The notes: generated by a model not told the origin, from the sequence alone. Positions 16,391-26,907 are shown, counted from the stretch's first letter. The stretch is DNA of 64,000 bases from Autumnicola sp041679265 (GCF_041679265.1 NZ_JBGFSM010000004.1:1-64000), one strand, 5' to 3'. Numbers and translations are program-made.

Positions 16391-18535
16391 CTACAACCTC
16401 TTAAAACCCTTTGTCTCCCCTTTTCCTGCCGGAACAATGCTGATGGCATAACCACCGCCAGGGGCAGAAAACTGTGAAAGCTTAGATCTACTATCTACCA
16501 CCACTTTCCTGATCTCATAAGCCTGCGGATTGGTTTTATAATGTGCATTTTTAGCATCGGAATATATGGTAGCAATGTATTTTTGCCCCTTATCTAAAAA
16601 GTTAAATTTTATCTTAGAAGTACGCGGGCTTTCGCCATTTACATTTCCAAGGAACCAGTTATCACTTCCTTTTTCTTTCCGGGCCACGGTAACATAATCG
16701 CCTGGTTCCGCTTCAAGATAAATACTCTCGTCCCAGTCTAAAGCAACGTCCTTTATAAACTGAAATGCATCCGGAAAGCGCTTATAATTTGCGGGAAGGT
16801 CAGCCGCCATTTGCAACGGACTGTACATGGTAACATATAAAGCCAGCTGATTGGCAATGGTACTGTTTACATGGGAAGTGTTTTCAGGATTTAGTTTACT
16901 GAGGTCCATTTCAAAGATTCCGGGAGTGTAGTCCATTGGCCCACCAATCAATCTTGTAAAAGGCAACACTGTCACGTGATTTGGTTTTGAGCCTCCAAAG
17001 GCCTGGTATTCTGTTCCTCTAGCCGATTCATTTGCAATAAGATTTGGCCAGGTACGGGCAAGGCCTGTAGGACGTACCGCTTCATGTGCATTAACCATAA
17101 TTTCATAATCTGCCGCCTCTTTGACCGCATATAAATAATGATTCACCAGCCACTGACTATAATGGTTCTCCCCACGCGGAAGAATGTCTCCCACATATCC
17201 ACTTTTTACAGCATTGTAACCATACTCTTTCATAAACTGATAGGCTGTATCCAGATGCCGCTCATAATTACGCACAGAAGCTGATGTTTCATGGTGCATG
17301 ATCATTTCCACTCCCTTGCTTTCTGCATACTCCTGGATTTCTTCCACATCAAAATCGGGATAAGGAGTTACAAAGTCAAATACATAATCTTTAGAATTTC
17401 CAAACCAATCTTCCCAGCCAACATTCCAGCCTTCAACCAATACCCCGTCAAAACCATTTTCCGCAGCAAAATCTATATATTCTTTTACATGTGCTGTGGT
17501 CGCGCCATGGGTACCATTTGGCGTTGCAGATTCGTAATTGGTTTCTCCCAGCTGTACCGCAGAAAAATCGTTGGTGTAAGACCAGGTGCTTTTACCCGTA
17601 ATCATTTCCCACCAAACCCCAACATATTTCATGGGTTTTATCCAGGAAGTATCATCAATTTTTGAAGGCTCATTAAGATTGTACGTGATTTTTGAAGATA
17701 AAATATCCCTCGCATCATCGCTTACAATTACAGTTCTCCATGGAGTGGTGGAAGGAGCGATCATATAGGCTTTATCTCCTTCAAAATTTGGAGTGAGCCA
17801 GGATTCAAAAACAAAATTTTCGTCATCTAAATTTAAATGCATCACCGGATAATTCACCAAAGCCGCTTCATGTAAATTGATATACAAACCATCATCAGTT
17901 TTCATCATAAGCGCGGTCTGCACTCCTGTAGGTGAAAAGGAAGTTTGGGAAACATTTTCAGTAATAGCACCTGCCATAAGTTCCCTAATTTCAGAAAGCT
18001 TGGACTCGGTATAATCATATTCCTGCGTGTCATAATCCCCAGGAATCCAGAAAGCAGTATGGTCGCCGGTCATGGCAAATTGCGTCTTTTCATTTACAAT
18101 CACAAAATGCCCAAGATTTTTTTGCTGCGGAAATTCGTACCTGAAGCCTAACCCATCATTGAAAAGCCTGAACCGGATGATCAATTTTCGCTCTGTTTCC
18201 TTTTGCTGAAGATGCACCGCAAGTTCTTTATATTGATTGCGGATTTCTTTCTGTTCTCCCCAAACCGGTTCCCAGGTTTCGTCGTAAGTGGTGGTATCTA
18301 CCTTTTCCACCTCAAAATTATGTAAAAGGTCCTCTTCCTCTTTAAGCTGAAATCCAAGGCTGCTGGGTTCTATTACAGGGTTACTCTTATAGGAAAGCCG
18401 ATAGAAGGGAGCTCCCTGGTTTTTCAGGGAAAACTGTATTTCCAGCTGCCCATCCGGAGATTTTAATTTGAGATTTTGAGATTTTGCTATGCCCATACTA
18501 CAGAAGATTATAGCATATATTACAAATTTTTTCAT
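16391..18535 (-). CDS. susB: GH97 alpha-glucosidase, inverting (SusB-like)
   Basis: This 714-residue periplasmic enzyme has a signal peptide (ending MGIAKSQ), an N-terminal beta-supersandwich, a TIM barrel (about 290-600) and a C-terminal beta domain. It carries the inverting set: VNAHEAVRPTG with the base Glu and ANESARGTE with a second Glu, while the position of the retaining nucleophile is Gly (AVKSGYVGD). This matches SusB, which releases glucose from maltooligosaccharide ends. The stop of the upstream GH31 gene is 5 nt away, so the two are one transcript. It is the final gene of the starch locus. The contrast with the GH97 at 61954-63936 is notable. Confidence 0.93.
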   Translation of the reverse strand: MKKFVIYAIIFCSMGIAKSQNLKLKSPDGQLEIQFSLKNQGAPFYRLSYKSNPVIEPSSLGFQLKEEEDLLHNFEVEKVDTTTYDETWEPVWGEQKEIRNQYKELAVHLQQKETERKLIIRFRLFNDGLGFRYEFPQQKNLGHFVIVNEKTQFAMTGDHTAFWIPGDYDTQEYDYTESKLSEIRELMAGAITENVSQTSFSPTGVQTALMMKTDDGLYINLHEAALVNYPVMHLNLDDENFVFESWLTPNFEGDKAYMIAPSTTPWRTVIVSDDARDILSSKITYNLNEPSKIDDTSWIKPMKYVGVWWEMITGKSTWSYTNDFSAVQLGETNYESATPNGTHGATTAHVKEYIDFAAENGFDGVLVEGWNVGWEDWFGNSKDYVFDFVTPYPDFDVEEIQEYAESKGVEMIMHHETSASVRNYERHLDTAYQFMKEYGYNAVKSGYVGDILPRGENHYSQWLVNHYLYAVKEAADYEIMVNAHEAVRPTGLARTWPNLIANESARGTEYQAFGGSKPNHVTVLPFTRLIGGPMDYTPGIFEMDLSKLNPENTSHVNSTIANQLALYVTMYSPLQMAADLPANYKRFPDAFQFIKDVALDWDESIYLEAEPGDYVTVARKEKGSDNWFLGNVNGESPRTSKIKFNFLDKGQKYIATIYSDAKNAHYKTNPQAYEIRKVVVDSRSKLSQFSAPGGGYAISIVPAGKGETKGFKRL

Positions 18536-18540
18536 TAGGA

Positions 18541-20664
18541 TTAATCTTTAATTTTTATTTCCAGGTTATTTTTTGAAGACCATTTAGAGTATCTGATTTT
18601 GCCTTTTTTCACTAATCCTATTCTATACTCCCGGGATATTGTGCGGTTACCTTCCGTTTGTTCCACCTTAACTTTCAGCTTGTTTTTTGAAGTTTTTGAA
18701 GCAGTAAAATTAAGTATGGCATAATCTCCTTCTTTATAGCCAAATCCTTCCCCGGCATCATCATATAAAATTCCTGAAGCATTACCATTTTTATCTGGGT
18801 TTACCATTAAAGTTATTTGTTTTGTGCTGTAATCCGCAGTACTCTGGATTACAGGCCCCATCGGCACTATGGCGCCGTCACGTAATTTTACCGTAGCCTG
18901 GTACTCGTCATCTTCTTTTTCAAATTGAACAGTTTTCCAGTCTCCTTCAGGGATTGCCGCGTCTTCTGCCCACGCAGGAACAATTAAAAGGTCTTCACCT
19001 AAAAGAAAGGCCTGCTGCTCGTCCCGCAGGTCTTCATCGGTAATATCAGCAAAAAAGGCGGGGCGCATAATTGGCATTCCGGTAACCGAAGCTTCATGAA
19101 AAAGAGTGTACAAATACGGCATTAAACGATACCTGCGGTTAATAGCCGTTCTGGAGACATTTTCTATCTTTTTACCAAAAGCCCAGGGTTCCTGCGCCTC
19201 GGTTTCGTTAGAAGTATGGTTCCTTGAAAACGGATAATAAGCACCCAGTGCAATCCAGTTTCCAAATAAATCGGCTGAAGGGCTCTCGGTAAATCCACCA
19301 ATATCTGGCCCGTTGAACGGCTGACCGGAAAGGCTAAGGTTAAGCGACATAGGAATAGACATTTTCAAATTCTCCCATGTTGCGGAATTATCACCTGTCC
19401 AGGTGGCGGCATAGCGCTGGCCACCCAGGAAGTTTGCCCTGGAAAGTACAAAGGGCCTTTTTTCAGGATTTGCTTCCATAATGCCTTCCCGGCTGGAACG
19501 CACCATCAGTAAACCGTAAACGTTGTGGTAACGTAGGTGGATATCTTGTGGCAATTCTCCGCCACCACGATGAATATTATCATCTGGCATAGAACCGCCG
19601 GGGCCGTCAAAAACTGCGGGCTCGTTCATATCGTTCCAAACGCCGTCTATGCCAAGCTCCATAAAATCCTGGTACAATGAAGCCCACCATTTTTGAGTTT
19701 CGGGGCGGGTATAATCGGGAAAAGCAACCTGCCCGGGCCATACTTCGCCGTTGTACTCATTTCCTAACGAATCCAAGACCCAGTGTTTTCCTTTGCTTCC
19801 CTGCTGGTAAACAAAATAGGATGAATCCTGTTTCACACCAGGATCTATCATATAAACCGATTTAAAATCTTTGTTATGAAGATAATCATTTAATCCGGCA
19901 GGATCGGGAAATCCTTCATCATCAAAAGTGAATACGCGAAATCCTTCCATATAATCAATATCCATCCAGATTACATCGGCAGGAATTTTCCTGTCGCGGA
20001 ATTCATCTGCCAGCTCTTTCACATTGGTATCGGGATAATAAGAATAACGGGATTGCTGATAGCCCAATGCCCATATAGGTGGCAAAGCCATTGTGCCGGT
20101 TAGGTCGGCAAGGCTTTTCATCACTTCCTGCGGACTTTCTTTTTCAATCACAATAACCCGGAAGGATGGCCCGTCGCTAATAATTTCAGCATCATCTTCA
20201 AGCACAATTTCTTGTCTCCAGGAATTATCGGCCAGAATTCCGAAAGAAGAACCATCTGGTCGTACTCCTAAAATCCAGGGATGGGACTGGTACAGCTGCT
20301 TACCTTCAAATTTGGCATATTCATAATTATCGGTATTCCATAAAGTCACGTCGGTTCCATTTCGGCGTAGATCGCCAATAACTTCCCCGGTTCCGTAAAG
20401 GTCTATTTCTTCATCTAAATTAAAGCGAACGGCATTTTTGCCTTCAATTTTAACAAAATTCGGCCTGACGCTCCAGTCCTGTGGCAACGAATCGCGTTTG
20501 GGCAATTCTTTGATTATCGCCAGGGACGGCAGGGTTCTAATGGAATCGAAATCTGCCGGGTAAAATACGGCCACACCGGGTTCTGTAATGCTGGCCGATT
20601 GTGAAAAAACAGGTTGTAATCCTGCCATTATCGCCACCAACCATACTAAAAAGTTCTTCTTCAT
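18541..20664 (-). CDS. GH31 alpha-glucosidase
   Basis: This 707-residue enzyme has a signal peptide (MKKNFLVWLVAIMAG, cleavage near PVFSQ), an N-terminal galactose-mutarotase-like domain, a TIM barrel and C-terminal beta domains. The GH31 catalytic nucleophile is the Asp in GVWNDMNEP and the acid/base the Asp in TWTGDNSATW. It hydrolyses alpha-1,4 or alpha-1,6 glucosidic ends of oligosaccharides in the periplasm. It lies between the GH13 and GH97 genes with gaps of 3 and 5 nt, so these are translated from one mRNA. Alternative specificities (xylosidase, 6-alpha-glucosyltransferase) are less likely in this context. Confidence 0.93.
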   Translation of the reverse strand: MKKNFLVWLVAIMAGLQPVFSQSASITEPGVAVFYPADFDSIRTLPSLAIIKELPKRDSLPQDWSVRPNFVKIEGKNAVRFNLDEEIDLYGTGEVIGDLRRNGTDVTLWNTDNYEYAKFEGKQLYQSHPWILGVRPDGSSFGILADNSWRQEIVLEDDAEIISDGPSFRVIVIEKESPQEVMKSLADLTGTMALPPIWALGYQQSRYSYYPDTNVKELADEFRDRKIPADVIWMDIDYMEGFRVFTFDDEGFPDPAGLNDYLHNKDFKSVYMIDPGVKQDSSYFVYQQGSKGKHWVLDSLGNEYNGEVWPGQVAFPDYTRPETQKWWASLYQDFMELGIDGVWNDMNEPAVFDGPGGSMPDDNIHRGGGELPQDIHLRYHNVYGLLMVRSSREGIMEANPEKRPFVLSRANFLGGQRYAATWTGDNSATWENLKMSIPMSLNLSLSGQPFNGPDIGGFTESPSADLFGNWIALGAYYPFSRNHTSNETEAQEPWAFGKKIENVSRTAINRRYRLMPYLYTLFHEASVTGMPIMRPAFFADITDEDLRDEQQAFLLGEDLLIVPAWAEDAAIPEGDWKTVQFEKEDDEYQATVKLRDGAIVPMGPVIQSTADYSTKQITLMVNPDKNGNASGILYDDAGEGFGYKEGDYAILNFTASKTSKNKLKVKVEQTEGNRTISREYRIGLVKKGKIRYSKWSSKNNLEIKIKD

Positions 20665-20667
20665 CTT

Positions 20668-22524
20668 TTATTTATTCAATTCAATTATCATGGGAGTTTT
20701 AGCATCAATATGCAACTCGCCGGTTAAGTTTACTTGCTTTTCGCTTAAGATTTCCTTTCCTGAAGTATTCTGCTGAAGCTCTTCAGCAAACCTTTCCAGG
20801 TTTAAAGTTTGGTTTTCTTCACTATTGTTTAAAATCACCATCACTTTTTTATCATTTAAACTCCTGAAATAGACGTATACATTATTTTCAGGAATAAACT
20901 GCGTAAGCGTGCCTTTATGAACAACTTCTGAAGATTTCCTCCAGTTTAAAATTTTACTGGTAAAATTGAAAAATTCCTGCTGTTGTGCTGTCCTTTCTGA
21001 AGGATCAAAGGCATTTACCTCATCTTTAGCCCAGCCGCCGGGGAAATCACGGCGAATATCGCCATCACCTTTATCTTTGTTGCCGCGCATACCAATTTCT
21101 GACCCGTAGTACAACTGCGGAATACCCCTTGTTGTGGCTATAAGCGTTAGGGCGAGTTTGTAATCTTCAATGTTTTGATCATAAATTTCATTGAACCTCC
21201 GGGTATCGTGATTTTCCATAAATACCAGCAGGTTATCTGGATTGGGATAGAGAAAGTCGTTTACAAAATTGTCGTAGGCTCTATTCATTCCGCTGCCCCA
21301 GGCTCCATTTTCAGCAAACATCTCCTCCACAGCATTATGCAAAGTAAAATCCATTACCGAGGGTAAATGCGTATTGTAATTTTGAATCGCCCCAATTTTA
21401 CTGTCTTTCTGCCAGTAAGCAATTTGCGCCTGGTCGTGCAGCCAAACCTCGCCTACAATATTAAAATCAGGGTATTCATCCATGATAGTTTTGGTCCACT
21501 TCGCAATTCCCTCTTTGTCATTATAACTGTAGGTATCTACACGAAACCCATCCAAATTGGCATTTTCAATCCACCAGATAGCATTTTGGATAAGGTAGTT
21601 AAGCACCAGCGGATTTTCCTGGTTTAAATCGGGCATCGTTCGTACAAACCAGCCTTCCACGCAGTATTTATGGTCACGATGGGAACGGTGGGGATCAAAC
21701 TGCGTTTCCATCCGGTAATTGGACTGGGCGTAACCGGGAAACTGATTAATCCAGTCGTAAGTTGGCAAATCTTTTATCATCCAGTGCTCCCTTCCCCAAT
21801 GGTTGGTTACGTAGTCCATAACCAGCTTCATGTTTCTCTTATGCAATTCTGAAGATAAATTTTTATAATCTTCGTTGCTTCCAAAACGCGGATCAATTTT
21901 ATACACATCACTCTGGGCGTAAGTGTGGTACGAATATCTGGGGGCATTATCTTCTAAAAGCGGCGTGCTCCAAACGGCGGTTATGCCCAAATCTTCCAGA
22001 TAATCCAAATGATCTATAATTCCCTGTATATCGCCGCCGTGCCTGCCACCTTTTTCTTTACGGTTCAGCTTATCCGTCAGCCCATCTACCGAATCGTTAC
22101 CGGGGTTTCCATTGGCAAACCTGTCGGGCATTAAAAGATAGATCACATCGCTGCTGTTGTAACCCTGGCGTGTTGCAGAATTTTTCCTTCTTTCCTTTAG
22201 CTGATATTCACGGGTAAAGTTTTTCCCGTTTTTTTGCTGAAAATCGAAATGCAGCGTTCCCGGCGTGACTCCATCCGTTTCCACATTTATAAAAATATAG
22301 TTGGGATTTTCGGTTTTAGTAATGCTGGTAACCGGGATTTCTTCCTGTAACGACACCTGATAATCGGCAATATTTTTTCCGTAGAAAAGAATCTGGATTT
22401 CAGATTTATTCATTCCGGCCCACCAGAATGGCGGTTCCACCCTTTCTATTTGCCCATATCCGCTTATGCTGCAAAGGCTAATTATTAATACTGAAAATAT
22501 TATTCTTCTTATGTTTCCTCTCAT
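20668..22524 (-). CDS. susA: GH13 neopullulanase/cyclomaltodextrinase-like enzyme (SusA-like)
   Basis: This 618-residue protein has a signal peptide (ending ISGYGQ), an N-terminal starch-binding beta domain typical of cyclomaltodextrinases (VEPPFWWAGMNKSEIQILFYG) and a GH13 barrel. The four conserved regions are DYVTNH, GFRVD with the nucleophile Asp, GEVW with the acid/base Glu, and ENHDTRR. It has a C-terminal all-beta domain. There is no lipobox, so it is expected in the periplasm, cutting imported maltooligosaccharides or cyclodextrins. It follows the lipoprotein amylase by 77 nt and precedes GH31 by 3 nt. Confidence 0.92.
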   Translation of the reverse strand: MRGNIRRIIFSVLIISLCSISGYGQIERVEPPFWWAGMNKSEIQILFYGKNIADYQVSLQEEIPVTSITKTENPNYIFINVETDGVTPGTLHFDFQQKNGKNFTREYQLKERRKNSATRQGYNSSDVIYLLMPDRFANGNPGNDSVDGLTDKLNRKEKGGRHGGDIQGIIDHLDYLEDLGITAVWSTPLLEDNAPRYSYHTYAQSDVYKIDPRFGSNEDYKNLSSELHKRNMKLVMDYVTNHWGREHWMIKDLPTYDWINQFPGYAQSNYRMETQFDPHRSHRDHKYCVEGWFVRTMPDLNQENPLVLNYLIQNAIWWIENANLDGFRVDTYSYNDKEGIAKWTKTIMDEYPDFNIVGEVWLHDQAQIAYWQKDSKIGAIQNYNTHLPSVMDFTLHNAVEEMFAENGAWGSGMNRAYDNFVNDFLYPNPDNLLVFMENHDTRRFNEIYDQNIEDYKLALTLIATTRGIPQLYYGSEIGMRGNKDKGDGDIRRDFPGGWAKDEVNAFDPSERTAQQQEFFNFTSKILNWRKSSEVVHKGTLTQFIPENNVYVYFRSLNDKKVMVILNNSEENQTLNLERFAEELQQNTSGKEILSEKQVNLTGELHIDAKTPMIIELNK

Positions 22525-22601
22525 AATTGAAATAAGAGCCGAACACTACTTATCGAAATATCCGGCTGTTCTATATACTTAATTTACCTTTTTCTAAAAC
22601 A

Positions 22602-24059
22602 TTATTCTGCTGAAGTTTCTTCCATAATTGACCATACAGCATAACCATTGGCCGGGGCTTCAAGCATTACCTCACCTTCTTCATTAGTGGTAGCACGATA
22701 AGTCGTATTTTCAGAGTAATCCATGAGTTCCACGTTATTCCAGTTAGTGTTTACCTGCCTTCTCTTAATATTATCGTTGGTAGTGATATAAACAATTAAA
22801 CCCGGATTATTGGCATTACCACTTCTTTTAGCTATATATTCATCATTATCTACATATAAAACTTCCAGATCTCCTGTTGCGAGCGTGTTATGAATGCTGA
22901 TAAGCCGTTTAATTTCTTCCTGAAATTCCTCATTTTCATAATCCAGATAAAATACGGTTGGATAACCGGGATGTGTCATTATAAAAGCATATGCCTTAAG
23001 TTTATTTTCAGCTTCGAGATAGTTATCAATATTGCCATCCTTTTCGGTATCATGATTTGCCGTAAAAGTCACCGCCTTATCAGGATTTGTTTGCCAAACC
23101 TGGTCTCGGGTGAGGTATTTTAGATCTTCATATCTTTCAAAAGCCTGCTCCATCCTGTAGAATGCAGCAAAATCGAAAGCACTGCTTCCAGTTGCTTCAA
23201 TATGTTCCCTTATTAGATCTGCATCGGCATCCCATAGTTCGCTTACAGAAAAGCCACCAACTTCATCCAGCCAGTCTTTAATTACAAAAGATTCAAAGCC
23301 CAAAACATAATCAAACCGCCAGCCATCGAAACCGATGACGTTTTTATAGTACTTGGCTACAGAATTTTCATCTTTCCAAAGCCAGTTTTGAACATATTCC
23401 CGGTGATGATCTAGATTCTGCTCCGGATAAAACAAACTGCCATCGTCATAATCGCTCACGCTGTTGGGGTAAAAATATTCGTAATTTCGGTTAAACATGC
23501 CTGAAGCGTTGCCGTGTTCTTCATCAAAAAGCGTATAAGTGTTTTTCCCGCGGTAAGGATTGTATTCTTCACCCCCGCCACTGTTATGGTTTAGCACAAT
23601 ATCTGCAATTACCTCAATATCATTCTCGTGGGCGGTAGCAATAAGGTTTTCCAGTTCTTCACGGCTTCCAAAACGGGTTTCTACTGTTCCATGCTGCTCA
23701 TATTCCCCAAAATCGAAATAATCGGAAATATCGTATCCCATAGAGTATCCTCCGGATTGACCTTTGGTTGCCGGAGGCAGCCAGATCCTGTTAATACCGG
23801 CATCTGCCCAGGCGGGTACCTCATCTGCTATAGTATTCCACCATTCAAACCTTGGCTCTACATCCCAATAGAATGCCTGCATCATTACACGGCTGCCATT
23901 GTCATATTCTGAAAGGTCAAGGGCCGTCGCAGTATTTGGCTGTTCGGTTACGGTGCCATCATCTGTTTCTGAAATAATAGCGTCATCATCTGAAGAACAG
24001 CTGAAGAATATGATCAAAATAAGCAAATAGCTTAATGGATTTATTAATTTATATTTCAT
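22602..24059 (-). CDS. GH13 alpha-amylase lipoprotein (SusG-like role)
   Basis: This 485-residue amylase starts with a lipoprotein signal peptide (lipobox IFFSC followed by SSDDD, an acidic tail that in Bacteroidota favours surface export). GH13 regions are DIVLNH, GWRFD with the nucleophile Asp, VSELWD with the Glu, and TANHDTEKD. Calcium-binding features such as QAFYWDVEP at the start of the barrel are present. It probably sits on the cell surface and cuts starch into pieces for SusCD, as SusG does in Bacteroides. It comes after a hairpin downstream of susE, so it may be expressed at a lower level than susCDE. Confidence 0.92.
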   Translation of the reverse strand: MKYKLINPLSYLLILIIFFSCSSDDDAIISETDDGTVTEQPNTATALDLSEYDNGSRVMMQAFYWDVEPRFEWWNTIADEVPAWADAGINRIWLPPATKGQSGGYSMGYDISDYFDFGEYEQHGTVETRFGSREELENLIATAHENDIEVIADIVLNHNSGGGEEYNPYRGKNTYTLFDEEHGNASGMFNRNYEYFYPNSVSDYDDGSLFYPEQNLDHHREYVQNWLWKDENSVAKYYKNVIGFDGWRFDYVLGFESFVIKDWLDEVGGFSVSELWDADADLIREHIEATGSSAFDFAAFYRMEQAFERYEDLKYLTRDQVWQTNPDKAVTFTANHDTEKDGNIDNYLEAENKLKAYAFIMTHPGYPTVFYLDYENEEFQEEIKRLISIHNTLATGDLEVLYVDNDEYIAKRSGNANNPGLIVYITTNDNIKRRQVNTNWNNVELMDYSENTTYRATTNEEGEVMLEAPANGYAVWSIMEETSAE

Positions 24060-24075
24060 CCTAATAAAATTAGAA

Positions 24076-24115
24076 GAGTCCGTTTAAAAAGATTATTGCA
24101 CTTTATAACGGACTC
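24076..24115 (-). terminator. Hairpin between susE-like gene and amylase (attenuator or processing site)
   Basis: GAGTCCGTT (24076-24084) pairs perfectly with AACGGACTC (24107-24115) across a 22-nt loop. It starts 8 nt after the susE stop. No clean T-run follows on the minus strand, so partial termination or mRNA stabilisation of susCDE is more likely than full termination. Confidence 0.4.
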
Positions 24116-24122
24116 CTTATAT

Positions 24123-25262
24123 TTAGTTTTTACTAATAGAATATTTATACTGTCGCGGATTGCTCAAGTCCAGCGTAATAGTATAATTTCCATCTTCCGG
24201 AACGCCAATATTATCTCCTGCAAACTCTAAAGAACCATCAGCATCGGTATCACCTAAATTAAGATCCCATGCGTCATTAGCTCGGAATTTGAACCCGTTT
24301 TCTGTTGCTTCCTGTTCGGTAAGTTCTAAGGTCACGCTCCATGTTTGGGTATCCGGATCGTAAGTCATATCTGTATCACTATCCCATCCTGTTGGGGTGG
24401 CATTACCAATAACGCCCCAGCTGGTTTCGGTAAGCTCATACGTAAGGGCTTCGGTGTTTACATTCACCAAATAATAACCGCCGGTACCGCCTGGTGTTCC
24501 TGCATTTACCCCAGGGCTTTCAAGTGTTCCTGTATAAACTCCATCGGTATCGCCAGCATCCCCGTAGTTTCCATCAAAATTCTCATTGGTTTGTAAAATT
24601 TTAAATTGAGGGGCATCAACATTCATATAAACAAATCCTTCATAAGCGGTATTTCCTTCAGCTTCAGCAGCAATTGGCACTCCATCGGTCGCGGTCCAGT
24701 CGGTTCCGTAACCACTTGCTGAAAGGAAGTTTCCAACTACATATAATTTTGGAAGGTCTTCATCGTCCTCTTCAGATTGTTCAGGAAGGTTTACAGTTAC
24801 CGATATCACGTCTGAAAATTGATCTACCACATTGCCTCCATTACTTCCAACATAGGCTCTAACCCTAAAGAAAATAATCCCGGTATTCGGCTCTGCTGTT
24901 GTAGGATCGTTGTCTAATCCTGCTTCTTCAGCAAGATCCATCATTTCACTTACCGTAACGGCCACATTAGTAGAGTTTCCTGCCGGTATTACTGTGATAT
25001 TATCAAAAGATTCGGTCGCAGCGCCCTGAAGTTCATAGCTTACCGGAGTTTGCACCCCAAAATCCACGGCATTCCAAACAAAACGTTCGGCCATATTATC
25101 AGCGTTCGCAGCACTAAGTGTATAGCTGCCTGAAGGGGTATTGGCAAACGTCAATCCATCAGGATCTTCTTTCGCTATAAAGGTAAAGCCATCATCTTCG
25201 GTACAGGCATTCAAGCTAATGATTGCTACTAAAGCTATTCCTAATTTTATTAGTTTTTTCAT
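24123..25262 (-). CDS. SusE/SusF-like starch-binding outer membrane lipoprotein
   Basis: This 379-residue protein has a lipobox (ISLNACTEDDG), then a SusE-type N-terminal domain (TLSAANADNMAERFVWNAVDFG, about residues 40-160). Two carbohydrate-binding-like repeats follow, each with a YVVGN or WGVIGNATP start (about 175-280 and 283-379). SusE and SusF hold starch at the cell surface and influence the size of imported oligosaccharides. It lies 16 nt after the susD gene. It has two binding modules rather than the three of SusF, which fits SusE. Confidence 0.88.
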   Translation of the reverse strand: MKKLIKLGIALVAIISLNACTEDDGFTFIAKEDPDGLTFANTPSGSYTLSAANADNMAERFVWNAVDFGVQTPVSYELQGAATESFDNITVIPAGNSTNVAVTVSEMMDLAEEAGLDNDPTTAEPNTGIIFFRVRAYVGSNGGNVVDQFSDVISVTVNLPEQSEEDDEDLPKLYVVGNFLSASGYGTDWTATDGVPIAAEAEGNTAYEGFVYMNVDAPQFKILQTNENFDGNYGDAGDTDGVYTGTLESPGVNAGTPGGTGGYYLVNVNTEALTYELTETSWGVIGNATPTGWDSDTDMTYDPDTQTWSVTLELTEQEATENGFKFRANDAWDLNLGDTDADGSLEFAGDNIGVPEDGNYTITLDLSNPRQYKYSISKN

Positions 25263-25278
25263 ATTTATCTGTGTTTGA

Positions 25279-26907
25279 TTAGTAACCAGGATTTTGAGTT
25301 AAATTCGGATTGATGGAAATAATGTTGGACGGTAATGGGAATATCCTGCGGTAATTATCTACAGCTGTTCCTGTAGGTGCCCCTCCTTTAAATGGCCATA
25401 AATAATCGGCAGTTACAAAATCGGAATACCTGATAAGGTCTGTGCGACGCTGGCCTTCCCAGTACAATTCTCTGGCCCTTTCATTTAAAACGAACTGAAG
25501 GTCCAGATCTCCGGCAGAAATATTTCCGGATTCATCGCCAAAAGCTCTTTCTCTTAATTCGTTAATGTAAGTAACGGCAGTACCAGCATCCCCACCGGAA
25601 CCTCCTCTCAGAACAGCTTCGGCATAATTAAGATAGATTTCGGCCACACGGATGAGAGGCAAATCTGTATCTACAAAATCTCCACCTTCATCACTACCGG
25701 CTTCCCCGTTAGAATCGATATTAGTGAATTTCGTAACGGCATAACCATCAGTAAAAGTATTGGCGATGGTATTGATCTCCAGAGATTGCCCTTCTGTATA
25801 AAACATCGCCCTGGCGTCTGCCCAGGCTACCGGATTGCCGTCTTCATCTTCTTCTGTAACCGCGTAATCGAATTTATTAACCAGGGCTTTGGTTGTTCTT
25901 AAGCCTCCCCAGCCACCGTTAACGCCAAATGCCGAGGCATCCATAGAACCGCCAATTGCTGCGTGAACAAGAAAAGTTGTCCCACCGTAGGTCCTGGAGT
26001 TATTACCATCGAAATTTAAAGCGAAAATAAATTCATTCTGCGCTCCGTTAGTATCATTATCTGCAAGAAAGAGTTCGTCGTATGCAGAACCGTTCCCGTT
26101 GGCGTCATTGGTATTTATGGAATAAGAAGAATTGATCACCTGTTGCGCATAAGTTATGGCATCGGTATAGCGCTCTTCCCCGGTCCATACTTCCGCATTC
26201 AGGTAGAGTTTAGATAGTAGCGCCCATGCGGCAACACGATCTACACGACCGTAATCGTTGGCGCCACTTTCTTTTAGCTGATCCTGAATCCCAAGAAGCT
26301 CCGATTCTACAAAACTGAAAATTTCCTCTCTGGAATCCTGCTCCGGTAATTCTGTTGAAACAACGGTAACCAGTGGCACATTTCCAAAAAGATCGATAAG
26401 ATTGTAATAGGCAAAAGCTCTTAGGAATCTTGCTTCAGCAATATAGTCCTGAACCTCTGTATTATCGCTCAAAGATTCGGCATTAGTAATAAAGGAGTTA
26501 CAAAAAGAAACTTCCTGCGCCAAACGGTAGTACATTGCCGTAGTAAAATCGTTACCGGCTCCCCAGCTTAGGGCATGCAGCGCCGGAAGGCCCGGGTCTC
26601 CCCAACCTACCACGGCATTATCGGTAGTTAATTCGTTAAGGCTGAACAGCATTCTTGAATACTGGGAAGTACCTTCATCTATCCCGGTTATATCGGGTTG
26701 TCCTGCAGGCCCTTCCTGGCCGGTTAATGCCAAACTCACATATAATTTCGCGAGTGCGCCCCGGGCTTCATCAGCATTTGCAAAAACATCGGTTTCTGTA
26801 AAACTATCAGGATCGATAGGAGTTTGATCTAAATCATCATGGCAGGACACCAATAAAAGTGCAGGCACAATTAAGATCAATTTTTTTATATAATTCATTT
26901 TCATCAT
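25279..26907 (-). CDS. susD: SusD/RagB-family starch-binding lipoprotein
   Basis: This 542-residue protein has lipobox LLLVSC followed by HDDLDQ, the typical SusD N terminus. An N-terminal TPR-rich region follows (AEARFLRAFAYYNLIDLFGNVPLV) and the family C-terminal segment LVLNERARELYWEGQRRTDL and IFPLPSNIISINPNLTQNPGY. SusD forms the lid of the SusC barrel and recruits glycan to it. It is 7 nt from susC. The length and motifs are complete. Confidence 0.95.
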   Translation of the reverse strand: MMKMNYIKKLILIVPALLLVSCHDDLDQTPIDPDSFTETDVFANADEARGALAKLYVSLALTGQEGPAGQPDITGIDEGTSQYSRMLFSLNELTTDNAVVGWGDPGLPALHALSWGAGNDFTTAMYYRLAQEVSFCNSFITNAESLSDNTEVQDYIAEARFLRAFAYYNLIDLFGNVPLVTVVSTELPEQDSREEIFSFVESELLGIQDQLKESGANDYGRVDRVAAWALLSKLYLNAEVWTGEERYTDAITYAQQVINSSYSINTNDANGNGSAYDELFLADNDTNGAQNEFIFALNFDGNNSRTYGGTTFLVHAAIGGSMDASAFGVNGGWGGLRTTKALVNKFDYAVTEEDEDGNPVAWADARAMFYTEGQSLEINTIANTFTDGYAVTKFTNIDSNGEAGSDEGGDFVDTDLPLIRVAEIYLNYAEAVLRGGSGGDAGTAVTYINELRERAFGDESGNISAGDLDLQFVLNERARELYWEGQRRTDLIRYSDFVTADYLWPFKGGAPTGTAVDNYRRIFPLPSNIISINPNLTQNPGY

